From an uncultured Bacteroidales bacterium (lineage in GTDB: Bacteria; Bacteroidota; Bacteroidia; Bacteroidales; Bacteroidaceae): a stretch of 49,413 nucleotides of DNA. Both the position numbers and the translations under genes were made by a program. Below, in pieces: positions 24,739 through 34,099 of the stretch (position 1 is its first letter; each line of letters begins with the position of its first letter). Location: NCBI GenBank assembly GCA_902772585.1, contig CACYBB010000014.1, forward strand, positions 1 to 49,413. The letters run 5' to 3'. The notes beneath the pieces are model-generated. The model was not told the DNA's origin. It saw only the letters and a program-made list of their open reading frames with translations, and made no database searches.

Positions 24739-26631
24739 ATGAAAAACTTTTTAAAATTATCAATACTGTCTCTGTCGTTCGTCGGACTGGCATCATGCGA
24801 CATGGACGCACCATCTATCTCTTCTCTTGATGAGTCGTCTGTGTTCTCAGTATACTCACTGGCTGAAGCAGAGATCATGTCAATCCACGTATCGTTTGGC
24901 GAGACGAACTCCTACCGTGGACGTTACTTGCCATACTATGGCATCAACACCGACGTAGAGTGGATTATCACACCAACTCTCGAGAAGCGTCTTGAAGACA
25001 AGTACGCATTGGCAAACTATGACACCCCCCCAGGAAACGGTCAGATGAACTCAGACAATAATGCCTATGCCAAGTTCTACGAAGGCATTGAGCGTGCAAA
25101 CCTGGCTATTCAGGGACTTCGTCAGTATGGTAACATTGAGTCTAAGCCCGAAATGGCACAGCTGTTGGGCGAAGCGCTGACATTGCGTGCCGTCATCTAC
25201 AACGACCTCGTTAAGGCATGGGGTGACGTACCTGCACGTTTCGAGCCCAACAATCCTGACAATCTGTATAAGCCTCGCTGCAACCGCGACATCATCTACA
25301 AGCAGTTGTTGGCAGACCTGAAGGAGGCTGAAGGCTACTGCTATTGGCCCAACGAGAATACCATCACTCGCTCTACCGAGCGCGTAAGCAAGGCTTTCGT
25401 CAAGGGTCTGCGTGCCCGTCTGGCTCTCTATGCAGGTGGTTATGGACTCCGTGGTGACGGTTACCGTCTATCAAAGGATCCCGAACTGGCTCCTGAGAAG
25501 ATGTATCAGATTGCCAAGGAGGAATGTCTGGACATCCTCAATAGCGGTCGCAACACTTTAGGTTCTTTCAAAGAGAACTTTGATAACCTTTGTAAAGATA
25601 TTACTACTGCCGGTAAGGAGAGCCTCTGGGAGATTCCATTCTCTGAAGGACGTGGCCGTGTGCTTTACACATGGGGTGTTCGCCACCAAGTTGCCGACCA
25701 GTATACCTACCAGCCTCGTGGCGGTGTAAATGGTCCGCTTCCCACCTTATTCTATGACTTTGACGTAGACGATGCCCGACGTAACATTACTTGTGTTCCC
25801 TATCGTTGGGGAGCCAAGGGTGACGCTATAGGCAATACATCAAAGGAAGGGAAGGATGTCGCTATTGTTCCGCAGGTACTCAGCACTCCTATTGCCATGT
25901 ACTTCGGCAAGTTGCGCTATGAGTGGATGAACCGCTATGTCACCTCTACCAACGATGACGGTATCAACTGGCAGTATATGCGTCTGGCAGACGTCTACCT
26001 GATGGCTGCTGAGGCTATCAACCAGCTCGACGGCCCTGCTGCTGCATGGCCATACATGAAACCCGTCCTCGACCGCGCACTTCCTGCAGCAAAGGTTTCT
26101 GCCCTTCAGGCAAAGTACACTGCCAGCAAGGATGCTTTCTTCAAAGGTATCGTTGATCAGCGCGCCTTTGAGTTTGCCGGTGAGGCTCTCCGTAAAGCCG
26201 ACCTCGTACGCTGGGGAATCATCGACGAGAAAATGGCTGAGGCAAAAGCAAAGTTGAAGCGTATGTCAGAGCTATCAGGCGAGTATGGTGACCTTCCCGA
26301 GAAGGTATATATCAAGACATATGAGAAGGGAATGACAATTCCTGCAACAGCATCTGTCTTTGACACACCTGTTGAGGGTGAGACACTGATCATCTATGGT
26401 TTGAACCATGGTGATACTGACGATGCTGGCAAGGATATGAAGGACGACGGATTTGAGAGCAAGGGATGGTTCCTCAGTGACGGTGCATCACGCATCACCT
26501 CTGATGTCATCGAAGGTCTCTATGTCGTACAGCCCAGCACTCACTGTCTGTGGCCTATCTGGCAGATTTTCATTGACACCAGCAACAACATGCTGAACAA
26601 TGACGGTAATTATGGACAATTGTCGGACTAA
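24739..26631 (+). CDS. SusD/RagB-family surface glycan-binding lipoprotein
   Basis: A 630-residue lipoprotein with lipobox LASCD at about residue 20. Helical TPR-like regions include YAKFYEGIERANLAIQGL and TLRAVIYNDLVKAWGDVPAR, and the C-terminal SusD domain contains FEFAGEALRKADLVRWG, a typical motif of the family. It would sit as the lid on the SusC barrel at the cell surface and bind pectin fragments. Length is slightly above the usual 500-600. It lies 21 bp after susC and 15 bp before a PUL lipoprotein gene, so all three are likely cotranscribed. Confidence 0.95.
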   Translation: MKNFLKLSILSLSFVGLASCDMDAPSISSLDESSVFSVYSLAEAEIMSIHVSFGETNSYRGRYLPYYGINTDVEWIITPTLEKRLEDKYALANYDTPPGNGQMNSDNNAYAKFYEGIERANLAIQGLRQYGNIESKPEMAQLLGEALTLRAVIYNDLVKAWGDVPARFEPNNPDNLYKPRCNRDIIYKQLLADLKEAEGYCYWPNENTITRSTERVSKAFVKGLRARLALYAGGYGLRGDGYRLSKDPELAPEKMYQIAKEECLDILNSGRNTLGSFKENFDNLCKDITTAGKESLWEIPFSEGRGRVLYTWGVRHQVADQYTYQPRGGVNGPLPTLFYDFDVDDARRNITCVPYRWGAKGDAIGNTSKEGKDVAIVPQVLSTPIAMYFGKLRYEWMNRYVTSTNDDGINWQYMRLADVYLMAAEAINQLDGPAAAWPYMKPVLDRALPAAKVSALQAKYTASKDAFFKGIVDQRAFEFAGEALRKADLVRWGIIDEKMAEAKAKLKRMSELSGEYGDLPEKVYIKTYEKGMTIPATASVFDTPVEGETLIIYGLNHGDTDDAGKDMKDDGFESKGWFLSDGASRITSDVIEGLYVVQPSTHCLWPIWQIFIDTSNNMLNNDGNYGQLSD

Positions 26632-26646
26632 TAAAATTGAGAAACA

Positions 26647-28275
26647 ATGAAGACATCTAAAATATTCACTTTATGTCTAATGGGCCTTGCTGCCGTTTCG
26701 CTGGCCTCATGTTCTGATGCTGATGAACCTATCACCAGCCTGAACTTCAGCCGCAACCTGTCACCCATCAACGTTGATGCCGCAAGCACTACCGAGAACA
26801 GCACAAAAGTTTCGTGGGTTGCCTCGGCAAATGCAACAAGCTACAACCTCAAGGTTTATGAGGACAGCTTGTCATACAAGATGGAGGGCACTCCCGCTTT
26901 CGAGGCTACCAATATCGCTATCAAGGATCTGCCCTACACCATCAGCGGTCTGTTCTATGACACAAAGTACACCGTTTATGTACAGGCTGTCACTAATGGC
27001 AACGAAAGTCGTACCTCTAACTGGAACGGTGCATATTTCCGCACCAGCGCTAAGCAGTTCTTGAAGAATCCCAAACCCGCTGATATTGCTGACCGTAGCG
27101 TCACATTGTCTTGGGAGACTGAGGAAGGCTTTACCGTAACCAGCGTCAAGGTTGGTAACATCACGAGAGATCTTACCGCTGAGGAAATTGCAGCTAGCAA
27201 GGCTACCGTCACTGGTCTGACTCCAGAGACAGAGTACACAGCTTACCTTTATTATAACGGCAAGCAGTGTGGTAACCGTAAGTTCTCGACCATTGCCGAC
27301 CTCAATGGTGCAACACTGGTACATCCTGGTGATGACCTGACAACCATCATCCAGGAGGCTGAGGAGGGTGCTACCATCGCTCTCTATGGCGGTACATACT
27401 GTCTGAACGCTACTACCGACGATGAAAGTGGCGAAGTACTCACCACTGGTGCTGTTAAGGTACAGAAGAGCATGACTATCAAGGGTATCTATCCTACCGA
27501 TCGTCCAACCATCAAGGGTCGCTTCGAACTCTATGGCGGTGCAGGTCTGTCTATCAGTCAGGCTATCATCGACGGTACGCTGAATAGCACTACCGACCAG
27601 ACGTTCAACTATAAGGACGCTGACATGTCATACGGAGCCCTGAACGTTGAGAACTGTGAGATCTTTGGCGTAGAGAACTGTAAGGGTCTGCTCTATGGTA
27701 ACGTTACTGCTACCATCGAGTCTATCACCTTCAACAACTGTCTCATCCATGACTTCACATGTGAGGGTGGTGACTTCTTCGACATCCGTAAGTCGTATGC
27801 TAAGAAGGTGACCTTCACCAGCAGCACCTTCTACAACATCGCTCAGAAGCGTGACTTCATCCGCTACGATGATGCTTCAGGCAGCTATACTGATGCTGCT
27901 CCAGAGATTCTCGTTGACAAGTGCACCATTAACAACGTACTGAACGAGTCAAGCGAAAAGCGTCTGCTCTATGTTCGCTTCGTAGGCAACAAGATTACTT
28001 GGACCAACAACCTGGTAACAAATACCAAGGCTGTTTACACGAATCAGTCGAAGACAGGCGCCATCACCTACCAGAACAACTACTATTTCGGTTGTGCAAG
28101 TGCAAACCTCTTTGCTGCATCAATGCCTGATGCTGAGCCTGCTACTTTCTGGAATGGTGATACCAGTGGTTCAAATGGTGACGATCCTCAGTACAAGGAC
28201 GCTGCTAGCGGTGACTTCACACTGGGTAACGAGAGTGTTGCCAAGAAGAAGGTTGGTGACCCACGCTGGTACTAA
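26647..28275 (+). CDS. FN3 and beta-helix surface lipoprotein of the pectin PUL (DUF4957/DUF5123-like)
   Basis: A 542-residue lipoprotein (lipobox LASCS near residue 22). Two fibronectin-III-like domains cover about residues 40-130 and 135-215 (for example TTENSTKVSWVASANATSYN and ADIADRSVTLSWETEEGF). The rest looks like a right-handed beta-helix with repeated short Asn/Thr-rich strands, the architecture I associate with DUF4957 followed by DUF5123 in PUL proteins. No catalytic motif of a lyase family is evident. It is best read as a surface glycan-binding protein, but a lyase-like enzyme is possible. It sits between susD and a pectate lyase lipoprotein gene. Confidence 0.8.
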   Translation: MKTSKIFTLCLMGLAAVSLASCSDADEPITSLNFSRNLSPINVDAASTTENSTKVSWVASANATSYNLKVYEDSLSYKMEGTPAFEATNIAIKDLPYTISGLFYDTKYTVYVQAVTNGNESRTSNWNGAYFRTSAKQFLKNPKPADIADRSVTLSWETEEGFTVTSVKVGNITRDLTAEEIAASKATVTGLTPETEYTAYLYYNGKQCGNRKFSTIADLNGATLVHPGDDLTTIIQEAEEGATIALYGGTYCLNATTDDESGEVLTTGAVKVQKSMTIKGIYPTDRPTIKGRFELYGGAGLSISQAIIDGTLNSTTDQTFNYKDADMSYGALNVENCEIFGVENCKGLLYGNVTATIESITFNNCLIHDFTCEGGDFFDIRKSYAKKVTFTSSTFYNIAQKRDFIRYDDASGSYTDAAPEILVDKCTINNVLNESSEKRLLYVRFVGNKITWTNNLVTNTKAVYTNQSKTGAITYQNNYYFGCASANLFAASMPDAEPATFWNGDTSGSNGDDPQYKDAASGDFTLGNESVAKKKVGDPRWY

Positions 28276-28349
28276 ACAAATTACACACTATAAACAAGTT
28301 AATGGGATGGCCTCGTGTCATCCCATTACTGTCAAACGACAAACGACTA

Positions 28350-29882
28350 ATGAACAAGAATCTACGCAAATCACTTCTGCTACTGACAATACTGCTACCA
28401 CTGACAGCTTGTGGTGGCGATGACGACAATGGTAATGCTCCAAGTGATGATACTCCGAAGTCTGCAGCGCTCAAGAATTACGCCCCAGCGCGAACGCTGG
28501 CATTCCCTGGTGCTGACGGTGGTGCCAGCAATATGGCCTCTGGCGGTGCTGAGCGTGACGTGTATATTGTCACCAGTCTGGCCGACGACTACCAGCCTGG
28601 CACGTTGCGTGCAGCGGTCAGCAATGGCAAGCGTACCATCGTTTTTGCCGTTGCCGGACAGATTGACCTGCAGAGCAAGTTGAACATCTCTGCCAGCGAC
28701 ATCACCATTGCCGGACAGTCTGCACCAGGTGATGGCATCACCATTGCGGGCTATCCAGTCTATATCAGTGGCAGCAACATCATTCTGCGCTACCTACGCT
28801 TCCGCATGGGCGACCAGAACATCGACAAGAGTAACTTCAATGCTGATGATGGTGATGCACTGGGTGGCAAGGGTGGTAAGAATATCATCATCGACCACTG
28901 TTCCGTATCGTGGAGCACTGATGAGTGTGCTTCTTTCTCGCGTGTCGAGAACTTCACCATGCAGTATTGCATCATCTCTGAGAGTCTGAAGCTCTCAGGT
29001 CATAGCAAGGGCAACCACGGGTATGGTGGCATCTGGGGTGGCAGAAATGCTGCCTACCACCACAACCTGTTGGCACATCATGACTCACGCAATCCACGTT
29101 TCGACCACCAGTATGTCGGTCATGAATTCCTTGGTCCTATCGACTATATCAATAATGTCGTCTATGACTGGGGCGGCAATAGTACCTATGGTGGTGAGAC
29201 TGCTTCAGAGACCAACTTGTTCCATATCAACATGATGGGCAATAGCTACAAGGCAGGTCCCAGCACCAGCAGTGGGAGCAAGAACCGACTGATGCAGTTG
29301 ACATCTCTCTGTGAGAACTGCAACAAGTATGTTGGCCAGTCGGGAAAGGACGCCTACCCTGCCAAATTGTTTATTGATGACAATAAGGTGAATGCTGCTA
29401 CTGCCACATGGGATAACATCCACAAGGACTCCAAAGAGACTCGTGACAGCAAGGCGATGGCTAAGCTCGACAGCCGTTGGACGGAGAACCTCGTTACAGT
29501 CACATTCGTGGAGTCTGCAGACAATGCCTATAACACCGTACTGACTTATGCCGGTGCTTCACTGAAGCGCGATGCCGTTGACCTGCGCATTATCAATGAT
29601 GTAAAGAATGGTACTGGCAGTCTGATCAATGCCGTCAGCGACACACCAGGCTACCCCACGCTCAATGCAGGCACCTCCATCATTGATACAGACAAGGATG
29701 GCATGCCCGATGAATGGGAGATGGAACAGATGAAAGCTTTGGGCGTTACGGATAAGACCATCAACGACTTCAAACCCGGTGCTTACAACCTGACGGCTAA
29801 ATACACCAACCTAGAAGTCTATCTCAACAGTCTGGTCAGCAATACCTTCCCCGCTGGAGCAAAAGCTACAGAGATACGATGA
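28350..29882 (+). CDS. Pectate-lyase-like lipoprotein (PL1-type)
   Basis: About 510 residues, starting at the ATG 28350, which places the lipobox (LPLTACGG) correctly; the longer frame from 28302 would bury it. The beta-helix resembles PL1: FPGADGGASNMASGG, GTLRAAVSNGKRTIVFAVAG, SDITIAGQSAPGDGITIAG, NIIIDHCSVSWSTDE and a YHHNLLAHHDSRNPRF segment. A C-terminal DTDKDGMPDEWE stretch looks like a calcium-binding loop. It would cut pectate at the cell surface and feed SusCD. Its last 17 bp overlap the 3' end of the convergent antiporter gene, so there is no room for a conventional terminator between them. Confidence 0.88.
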   Translation: MNKNLRKSLLLLTILLPLTACGGDDDNGNAPSDDTPKSAALKNYAPARTLAFPGADGGASNMASGGAERDVYIVTSLADDYQPGTLRAAVSNGKRTIVFAVAGQIDLQSKLNISASDITIAGQSAPGDGITIAGYPVYISGSNIILRYLRFRMGDQNIDKSNFNADDGDALGGKGGKNIIIDHCSVSWSTDECASFSRVENFTMQYCIISESLKLSGHSKGNHGYGGIWGGRNAAYHHNLLAHHDSRNPRFDHQYVGHEFLGPIDYINNVVYDWGGNSTYGGETASETNLFHINMMGNSYKAGPSTSSGSKNRLMQLTSLCENCNKYVGQSGKDAYPAKLFIDDNKVNAATATWDNIHKDSKETRDSKAMAKLDSRWTENLVTVTFVESADNAYNTVLTYAGASLKRDAVDLRIINDVKNGTGSLINAVSDTPGYPTLNAGTSIIDTDKDGMPDEWEMEQMKALGVTDKTINDFKPGAYNLTAKYTNLEVYLNSLVSNTFPAGAKATEIR

Positions 29883-30795
29883 GCCAGGTCAAGTATACCA
29901 GATAGCCAATCAACAGGAAGGCACCCTCCCAACGCTCAACCTTGAGACGAGTGAAGGAGAACAGCCATACGAGGGCTACGGAAATGAGCATCACTGCCAT
30001 ATCAATGGTGGTGATGCCTTCTATTTGCAGGGGAGTGATGGTGGCCGTAAGACCCAATATCAATAGGATATTGAAGACGTTGGAACCGATGACGTTGCCA
30101 ATGGCAATGGCCGACTGTCCCTTGCGCGCTGCAACAACACTAGTGGCCAGTTCAGGCAGCGATGTACCGCCAGCAACGACTGTCAAACCCACGACGCCCT
30201 CGCTGATGCCCAACGACAAAGCGAGGTTAGAGGCGTGGTCGACAAACAGGTTACTGCCAATGACCAATCCGACAAGTCCCAGCACGATAAACAGTGCTGA
30301 CAGCCAAGGGTTTCGCTGCTTTTCCACAGTGGGAGTATCACCCTGTCCGTTCTTAGCCTGTCGCAGGGAATAAACCATAAACAATGCGAAGCCCACCAAC
30401 AGCAAGATGCCGTCGAAACGGCCTAAGAAGTTGTTCAGGGCAAGCAACATCAGCAATACAGAGGCACCAACAGCAAAGGGAATATCTTTCTTCACCGTCG
30501 AACGACTGATGGTCATCGGAGCGACTATGGCCGCACACCCCACGATGAGCATACAGTTCATCGTATTCGATCCCACGACATTACCCACAGCGAGGTCGGG
30601 CGTGCCCTTCAGTGCAGACACCAGACTGACAAACAATTCCGGAGCCGACGTGCCTGCAGCAACAATGGTCAGACCAATCACAATCTCAGGGATGTTTACA
30701 CGACGAGCCAAGGCTGCAGCACCCTCCGTCAGGAAATCGGCACCCTTCAGCACCATCGCCACACCTAATACTATAATTATGATGTCTAACCACAT
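29866..30795 (-). CDS. Calcium/sodium antiporter, CaCA family (YrbG-like)
   Basis: A 309-residue inner-membrane protein with about ten hydrophobic helices in two inverted halves. Each half carries an alpha-repeat: AAGTSAPELFVSLVSAL followed by GNVVGSN in the first, and AGGTSLPELATSVVAA followed by GNVIGSN in the second. These acidic and small residues form the cation site in Na+/Ca2+ exchangers. Actual ions were not tested in this protein. Length fits YrbG. It is the last gene of the minus-strand L25-Pth-S4 run and overlaps the convergent pectate lyase gene by 17 bp. Confidence 0.92.
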   Translation of the reverse strand: MWLDIIIIVLGVAMVLKGADFLTEGAAALARRVNIPEIVIGLTIVAAGTSAPELFVSLVSALKGTPDLAVGNVVGSNTMNCMLIVGCAAIVAPMTISRSTVKKDIPFAVGASVLLMLLALNNFLGRFDGILLLVGFALFMVYSLRQAKNGQGDTPTVEKQRNPWLSALFIVLGLVGLVIGSNLFVDHASNLALSLGISEGVVGLTVVAGGTSLPELATSVVAARKGQSAIAIGNVIGSNVFNILLILGLTATITPLQIEGITTIDMAVMLISVALVWLFSFTRLKVERWEGAFLLIGYLVYLTWLIVSL

Positions 30796-30834
30796 GGTTT
30801 ATTCGTATAATTCGTAAGATTCGTGTTCGTAATA

Positions 30835-31257
30835 CTATTCGTCGTCCTCGTCCCAGTCAAAATCGTCAAAGCCTCCTTCCAGTGACGGTCCTACGAACTC
30901 ATCCAATGCACGGCGTTCCTTCTTCGTAGGACGACCGGTACCACGCTGACGATTGATAAAACCACTGATGCGGTTCATCTCCAGCAACTCATATTGGTCA
31001 GGCGGTGTCACATTCTCGTAGATATTGGGGATGAGTTTGGCACCAACACGCTGCTCAATGGTCTGCAGTATCTTAAATGAATAGGTCACGGGCGGTTTAC
31101 GCACGCTGACCACCTCGCCCACCTTCACCATACGGGAGGGCTTGACGTTGACACCCTGAATAGTGACACGACCATTCTTGATAGCGTCGGCAGCGATACT
31201 ACGTGTCTTGAAGATACGTGCTGCCCAGAGCCACTTATCGATGCGAGCTTCGTTCAT
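30835..31257 (-). CDS. S4-domain RNA-binding protein, Hsp15-like
   Basis: A 140-residue protein with an N-terminal S4 RNA-binding domain (RIDKWLWAARIFKTRSIAADAI) of the HslR/Hsp15 type. E. coli Hsp15 binds 50S subunits carrying stalled nascent chains; the same role is plausible. A basic patch (RQRGTGRPTKKERRA) is followed by an acidic tail ending DFDWDEDDE. The start overlaps the pth stop by 4 bp, consistent with translation-related grouping with Pth and L25. Confidence 0.88.
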   Translation of the reverse strand: MNEARIDKWLWAARIFKTRSIAADAIKNGRVTIQGVNVKPSRMVKVGEVVSVRKPPVTYSFKILQTIEQRVGAKLIPNIYENVTPPDQYELLEMNRISGFINRQRGTGRPTKKERRALDEFVGPSLEGGFDDFDWDEDDE

Positions 31258-31835
31258 TTCCCCTTTCCTAATTTATTATACTGATTCATAGTGATGTCGA
31301 TGCCTGCCAAAACAAAACTCTTGATGATATCGACGCCGAGGTCGATAGCAGGCTGCAACTTCTCCAGTTCCTCAGCAGGGAACTTGCCGAGCACGTGGTC
31401 TATCTGCATGCCGATGGGATAGTCGTTGCCAATGCCCATGCGCAAACGGGCATAGTTCTGACCTATCAACTGCTGGATATGTCCCAGTCCATTATGACCA
31501 CCATTCGAGCCATTGGCCTTCAGACGGAACTGACCCACGGGAATAGCCACATCATCGCTGATAACCAGCAGGCGACTCTGGTCGATGCTCTCCTTGTTGA
31601 GCCAGTAACGCACAGCATTACCGCTGAGATTCATAAACGTGGTAGGTTTCAGCAGGAAGACCTTCCTGCCCTTCAGCGAAGTCTCTGCCACAAAGCCATA
31701 ACGCTTATCCTCAAAAACGATATTGGACGCCTTAGCAAAAGCGTCCAATACCATAAATCCAGTGTTGTGGCGGGTCTCGGCGTATTCGTCGCCAGGATTA
31801 CCCAAACCAACAATTAAGTACTTGTCCATAAACAT
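31254..31835 (-). CDS. pth: Peptidyl-tRNA hydrolase
   Basis: A 193-residue enzyme releasing tRNA from prematurely ended peptidyl-tRNA. The signature is LIVGLGNPGDEYAETRHNTG with catalytic His23 (numbering from MFM), and further active-site residues lie in FMNLSGNAV and ANGSNGGHNGL. An ATG two codons downstream (MDKYL) is an equally good start. It sits between the genes for L25 and the S4 protein; all deal with ribosomes or tRNA. Confidence 0.96.
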   Translation of the reverse strand: MFMDKYLIVGLGNPGDEYAETRHNTGFMVLDAFAKASNIVFEDKRYGFVAETSLKGRKVFLLKPTTFMNLSGNAVRYWLNKESIDQSRLLVISDDVAIPVGQFRLKANGSNGGHNGLGHIQQLIGQNYARLRMGIGNDYPIGMQIDHVLGKFPAEELEKLQPAIDLGVDIIKSFVLAGIDITMNQYNKLGKGK

Positions 31836-31927
31836 TGAACATTAAACATTAAATTTTAGAATTTTCACCGTCTCTACTGAGCGAAGCGAAATTAATCTTT
31901 AATTTCTAATGTTTAATGTAATTGCCT

Positions 31928-32530
31928 TTACTCTGCAGCAGCAGCCTCAGCAGCAGCTGAACGAGAAGCACGAGTAGCCTTCACAGAGCATACGATAACC
32001 TCCTTAGGAGTAGCAATCTCCAAGCCCTCGAAGCTCAGTGAACCAACCTTGATAGCCTTACCCAGCTGAAGCTCGGTAACGTCGATGTCCAGCTTCTCAG
32101 GAATCTGCTTGTAAGGAGCCTTCACGTCAATCTTACGGATAGAGAGGTTCAGACGACCACCATCACGAACACCCTGAGCGTGACCTACAATGTTTACGGG
32201 GATACCAACGGTGATAGCCTTGGTCTCGTTGATCTCGAAGAAGTCAGCGTGCAGCAGAGCATCGGTTGTAGGATGGAACTGCAGCTCCTTCATGATAGCC
32301 TTGTGCTCCTTACCGTCGATGTTCAGGTTTACAACATATACGTGTGGAGTGTACACAGCCTTGCGGAGCTCAGCCATTGATGCAGTGAAAGCCATAGCCT
32401 CGGGCAGACCGTTCTCACCCTTCTTTTCACCATACAGATTACAGGGAACCATGCCCTCCTTACGAAGCTGCTTAGAGGCCTTCTTGCCAATGTCGGTGCG
32501 CTTCTGACCGTTTACGTTAATTTCTTTCAT
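31928..32530 (-). CDS. rplY: 50S ribosomal protein L25, Ctc-type
   Basis: A 200-residue L25/TL5/Ctc protein that binds 5S rRNA. The N-terminal L25 domain opens MKEINVNGQKRTDIGKKASK, and a C-terminal beta domain follows, giving the long Ctc form usual in Bacteroidota. The alanine-rich end (SRSAAAEAAAAE) is a flexible tail. It is first in the minus-strand unit with pth, driven by a consensus promoter at 32605-32635. Confidence 0.94.
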   Translation of the reverse strand: MKEINVNGQKRTDIGKKASKQLRKEGMVPCNLYGEKKGENGLPEAMAFTASMAELRKAVYTPHVYVVNLNIDGKEHKAIMKELQFHPTTDALLHADFFEINETKAITVGIPVNIVGHAQGVRDGGRLNLSIRKIDVKAPYKQIPEKLDIDVTELQLGKAIKVGSLSFEGLEIATPKEVIVCSVKATRASRSAAAEAAAAE

Positions 32531-32604
32531 TTTTTAATAATGTGTTACTCTAAAATTAAGTTTGTTGCGCTTAATCCACCATCACACGATGCGAAAAGCG
32601 GCTG

Positions 32605-32635
32605 CAAAGGTACAAATAAAATTGATAATAGACAA
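32605..32635 (-). promoter_or_regulatory. rplY-pth unit promoter
   Basis: On the minus strand TTG lies at 32633-32635, then a 20-bp spacer and TACCTTTG at 32612-32605. It fits the Bacteroidota consensus and diverges from the nusB promoter. Confidence 0.7.
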
Positions 32636-32671
32636 GTCATTATTGAATTTTTTATAAAAATAGGTGTTTTT

Positions 32672-32703
32672 TTTGTGTAATCGAGGAATTATTTGTACTT
32701 TTG
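32672..32703 (+). promoter_or_regulatory. nusB-tyrS unit promoter
   Basis: TTTG at 32672-32675, a 20-bp spacer and TACTTTTG at 32696-32703. The nusB ATG follows 43 bp later. Confidence 0.7.
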
Positions 32704-32746
32704 CAACCGATAAGAGTATCAAATAGCTATTTTTTACACAACAATT

Positions 32747-33685
32747 ATGATTAACAGAGAACTTATTAGAATCAAGGTTGTCCAGTTAACCTATGCTTAC
32801 TATCAGAATGGAAGTAAGAACATCGACACCGCAGAGAAGGAACTTTTGTTCAGCCTGTCGAAAGCCTATGACCTTTACAATTATTTGTTAGCCCTCATTG
32901 TGGGCATCACCCAGGAAGGCCGCCGTCATGTGGAGGTCGCCCAGTCGCGTGCACAGCGTGAAGGTACTGAGATGCCATCACAGAAGTTCATCATGAACCG
33001 TTTTGCCCTGCAGTTGGAGGAGAACAAGATGCTGAACGAATTCATGGAGGCTCAGAAGAAGAACTGGAACGAAAACCCAGAATTCCTGAAGAAGATCTAC
33101 ACACAGATTACCGAGAGCCAAATTTATCAGGATTACATGGCCTCAGCAGAAGACAATTACGAGTCGGATCGTGAGTTGTGGCGTAAGTTATACCGCACAC
33201 TCATTGAGAACAATCCCGACCTCGACAGTCTGCTGGAGGAGCAGAGCATCTACTGGAATGACGACAAGGAGATTGTCGATACCTTCGTCGTAAAGACCAT
33301 CAAACGCTTCGACGAAAAGAACAAAGGTCATCAGGAGCTGTTGCCCGAATACGACAGTGAAGAGGACAGAGACTATGCCCGCAAGTTGTTCCGCGCCAGC
33401 ATCATGAATGCGGACCAATATCAGCGCTACATGAGCGAGGCTTCCCGCAACTGGGACTTCTCTCGTCTGGCCTATATGGATATTGTTATCATGCAGATAG
33501 CCATTGCTGAGATGATGACATTCCCCAGCATTCCCATCAATGTCAGCATCAACGAGTATGTGGAGATTGCCAAGCTCTACTCCACCCCACGCAGTGCCGG
33601 CTACATCAATGGTATGCTCGATGCCATCGCTCGTCACCTCGTACAGAAGGGACTCCTGCTGAAACACATCGAACCAAGAAAATAA
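32747..33685 (+). CDS. nusB: Transcription antitermination protein NusB, long form
   Basis: A 312-residue protein whose C-terminal half is the helical NusB domain (RDYARKLFRASIMN onward, ending with PRSAGYINGMLDAIARHL). NusB with NusE binds boxA RNA and supports rRNA antitermination. The long helical N-terminal extension (about 150 residues) is typical of Bacteroidota NusB and not of the 140-residue proteobacterial form. It leads a run with yajC, the YbbR-like gene, coaE, the DUF5606 gene and tyrS. Confidence 0.9.
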   Translation: MINRELIRIKVVQLTYAYYQNGSKNIDTAEKELLFSLSKAYDLYNYLLALIVGITQEGRRHVEVAQSRAQREGTEMPSQKFIMNRFALQLEENKMLNEFMEAQKKNWNENPEFLKKIYTQITESQIYQDYMASAEDNYESDRELWRKLYRTLIENNPDLDSLLEEQSIYWNDDKEIVDTFVVKTIKRFDEKNKGHQELLPEYDSEEDRDYARKLFRASIMNADQYQRYMSEASRNWDFSRLAYMDIVIMQIAIAEMMTFPSIPINVSINEYVEIAKLYSTPRSAGYINGMLDAIARHLVQKGLLLKHIEPRK

Positions 33686-33717
33686 ATAAATTGCAAATCG
33701 TCAAATAGTAAATTGAA

Positions 33718-34044
33718 ATGACACAGATTATCCTCGCTGCACAGGCCGCTCAGGGCGGTGGCAGCATGACCAGTTTCCTGATTATGATGGTAGCCATCTT
33801 CGTAATCATGTACTTCTTTATGATTCGTCCTCAGCAGAAGCGCCAGAAGGAGATTCAGAATTTCCAGAACAACCTGACGGAGGGCACTCCCGTAGTCACT
33901 GGTGGTGGCATCTATGGTACCGTAAAGAAGATTGACCTGGCTACCGGCATCATCGAGGTGAAGATTGCCGACGGTGTAGTCATCAAGGTCGACAAGGGCT
34001 ACGTCTATAAGGACACTGCCAGCACACCGATGCAGCAGAAGTAA
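33718..34044 (+). CDS. yajC: Preprotein translocase subunit YajC
   Basis: A 108-residue single-pass membrane protein. The helix (FLIMMVAIFVIMYFFMIRP, about residues 20-38) is followed by the family's RPQQKRQKE motif and a small cytoplasmic domain. YajC joins SecDF in the Sec holotranslocon. The spacer before its ATG contains a 22-bp stretch identical to the one before trpD (33695-33716 and 9936-9957). The 3' spacer reiterates the stop-codon word AGAAGTAAGA. Confidence 0.95.
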   Translation: MTQIILAAQAAQGGGSMTSFLIMMVAIFVIMYFFMIRPQQKRQKEIQNFQNNLTEGTPVVTGGGIYGTVKKIDLATGIIEVKIADGVVIKVDKGYVYKDTASTPMQQK

Positions 34045-34099
34045 GAGACAAGAAGGAAGAAGTAAGAAGGAAGAGGTAAGAGAGAAGAAGTAAGACACC

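Noticed and set aside
32509-32516. CGTTTACG inside the rplY coding region
   Set aside because: It is explained by conserved L25 codons (VNGQ region) and lies at the gene start on the other strand. It is kept as a warning that the 8-mer alone occurs by chance.
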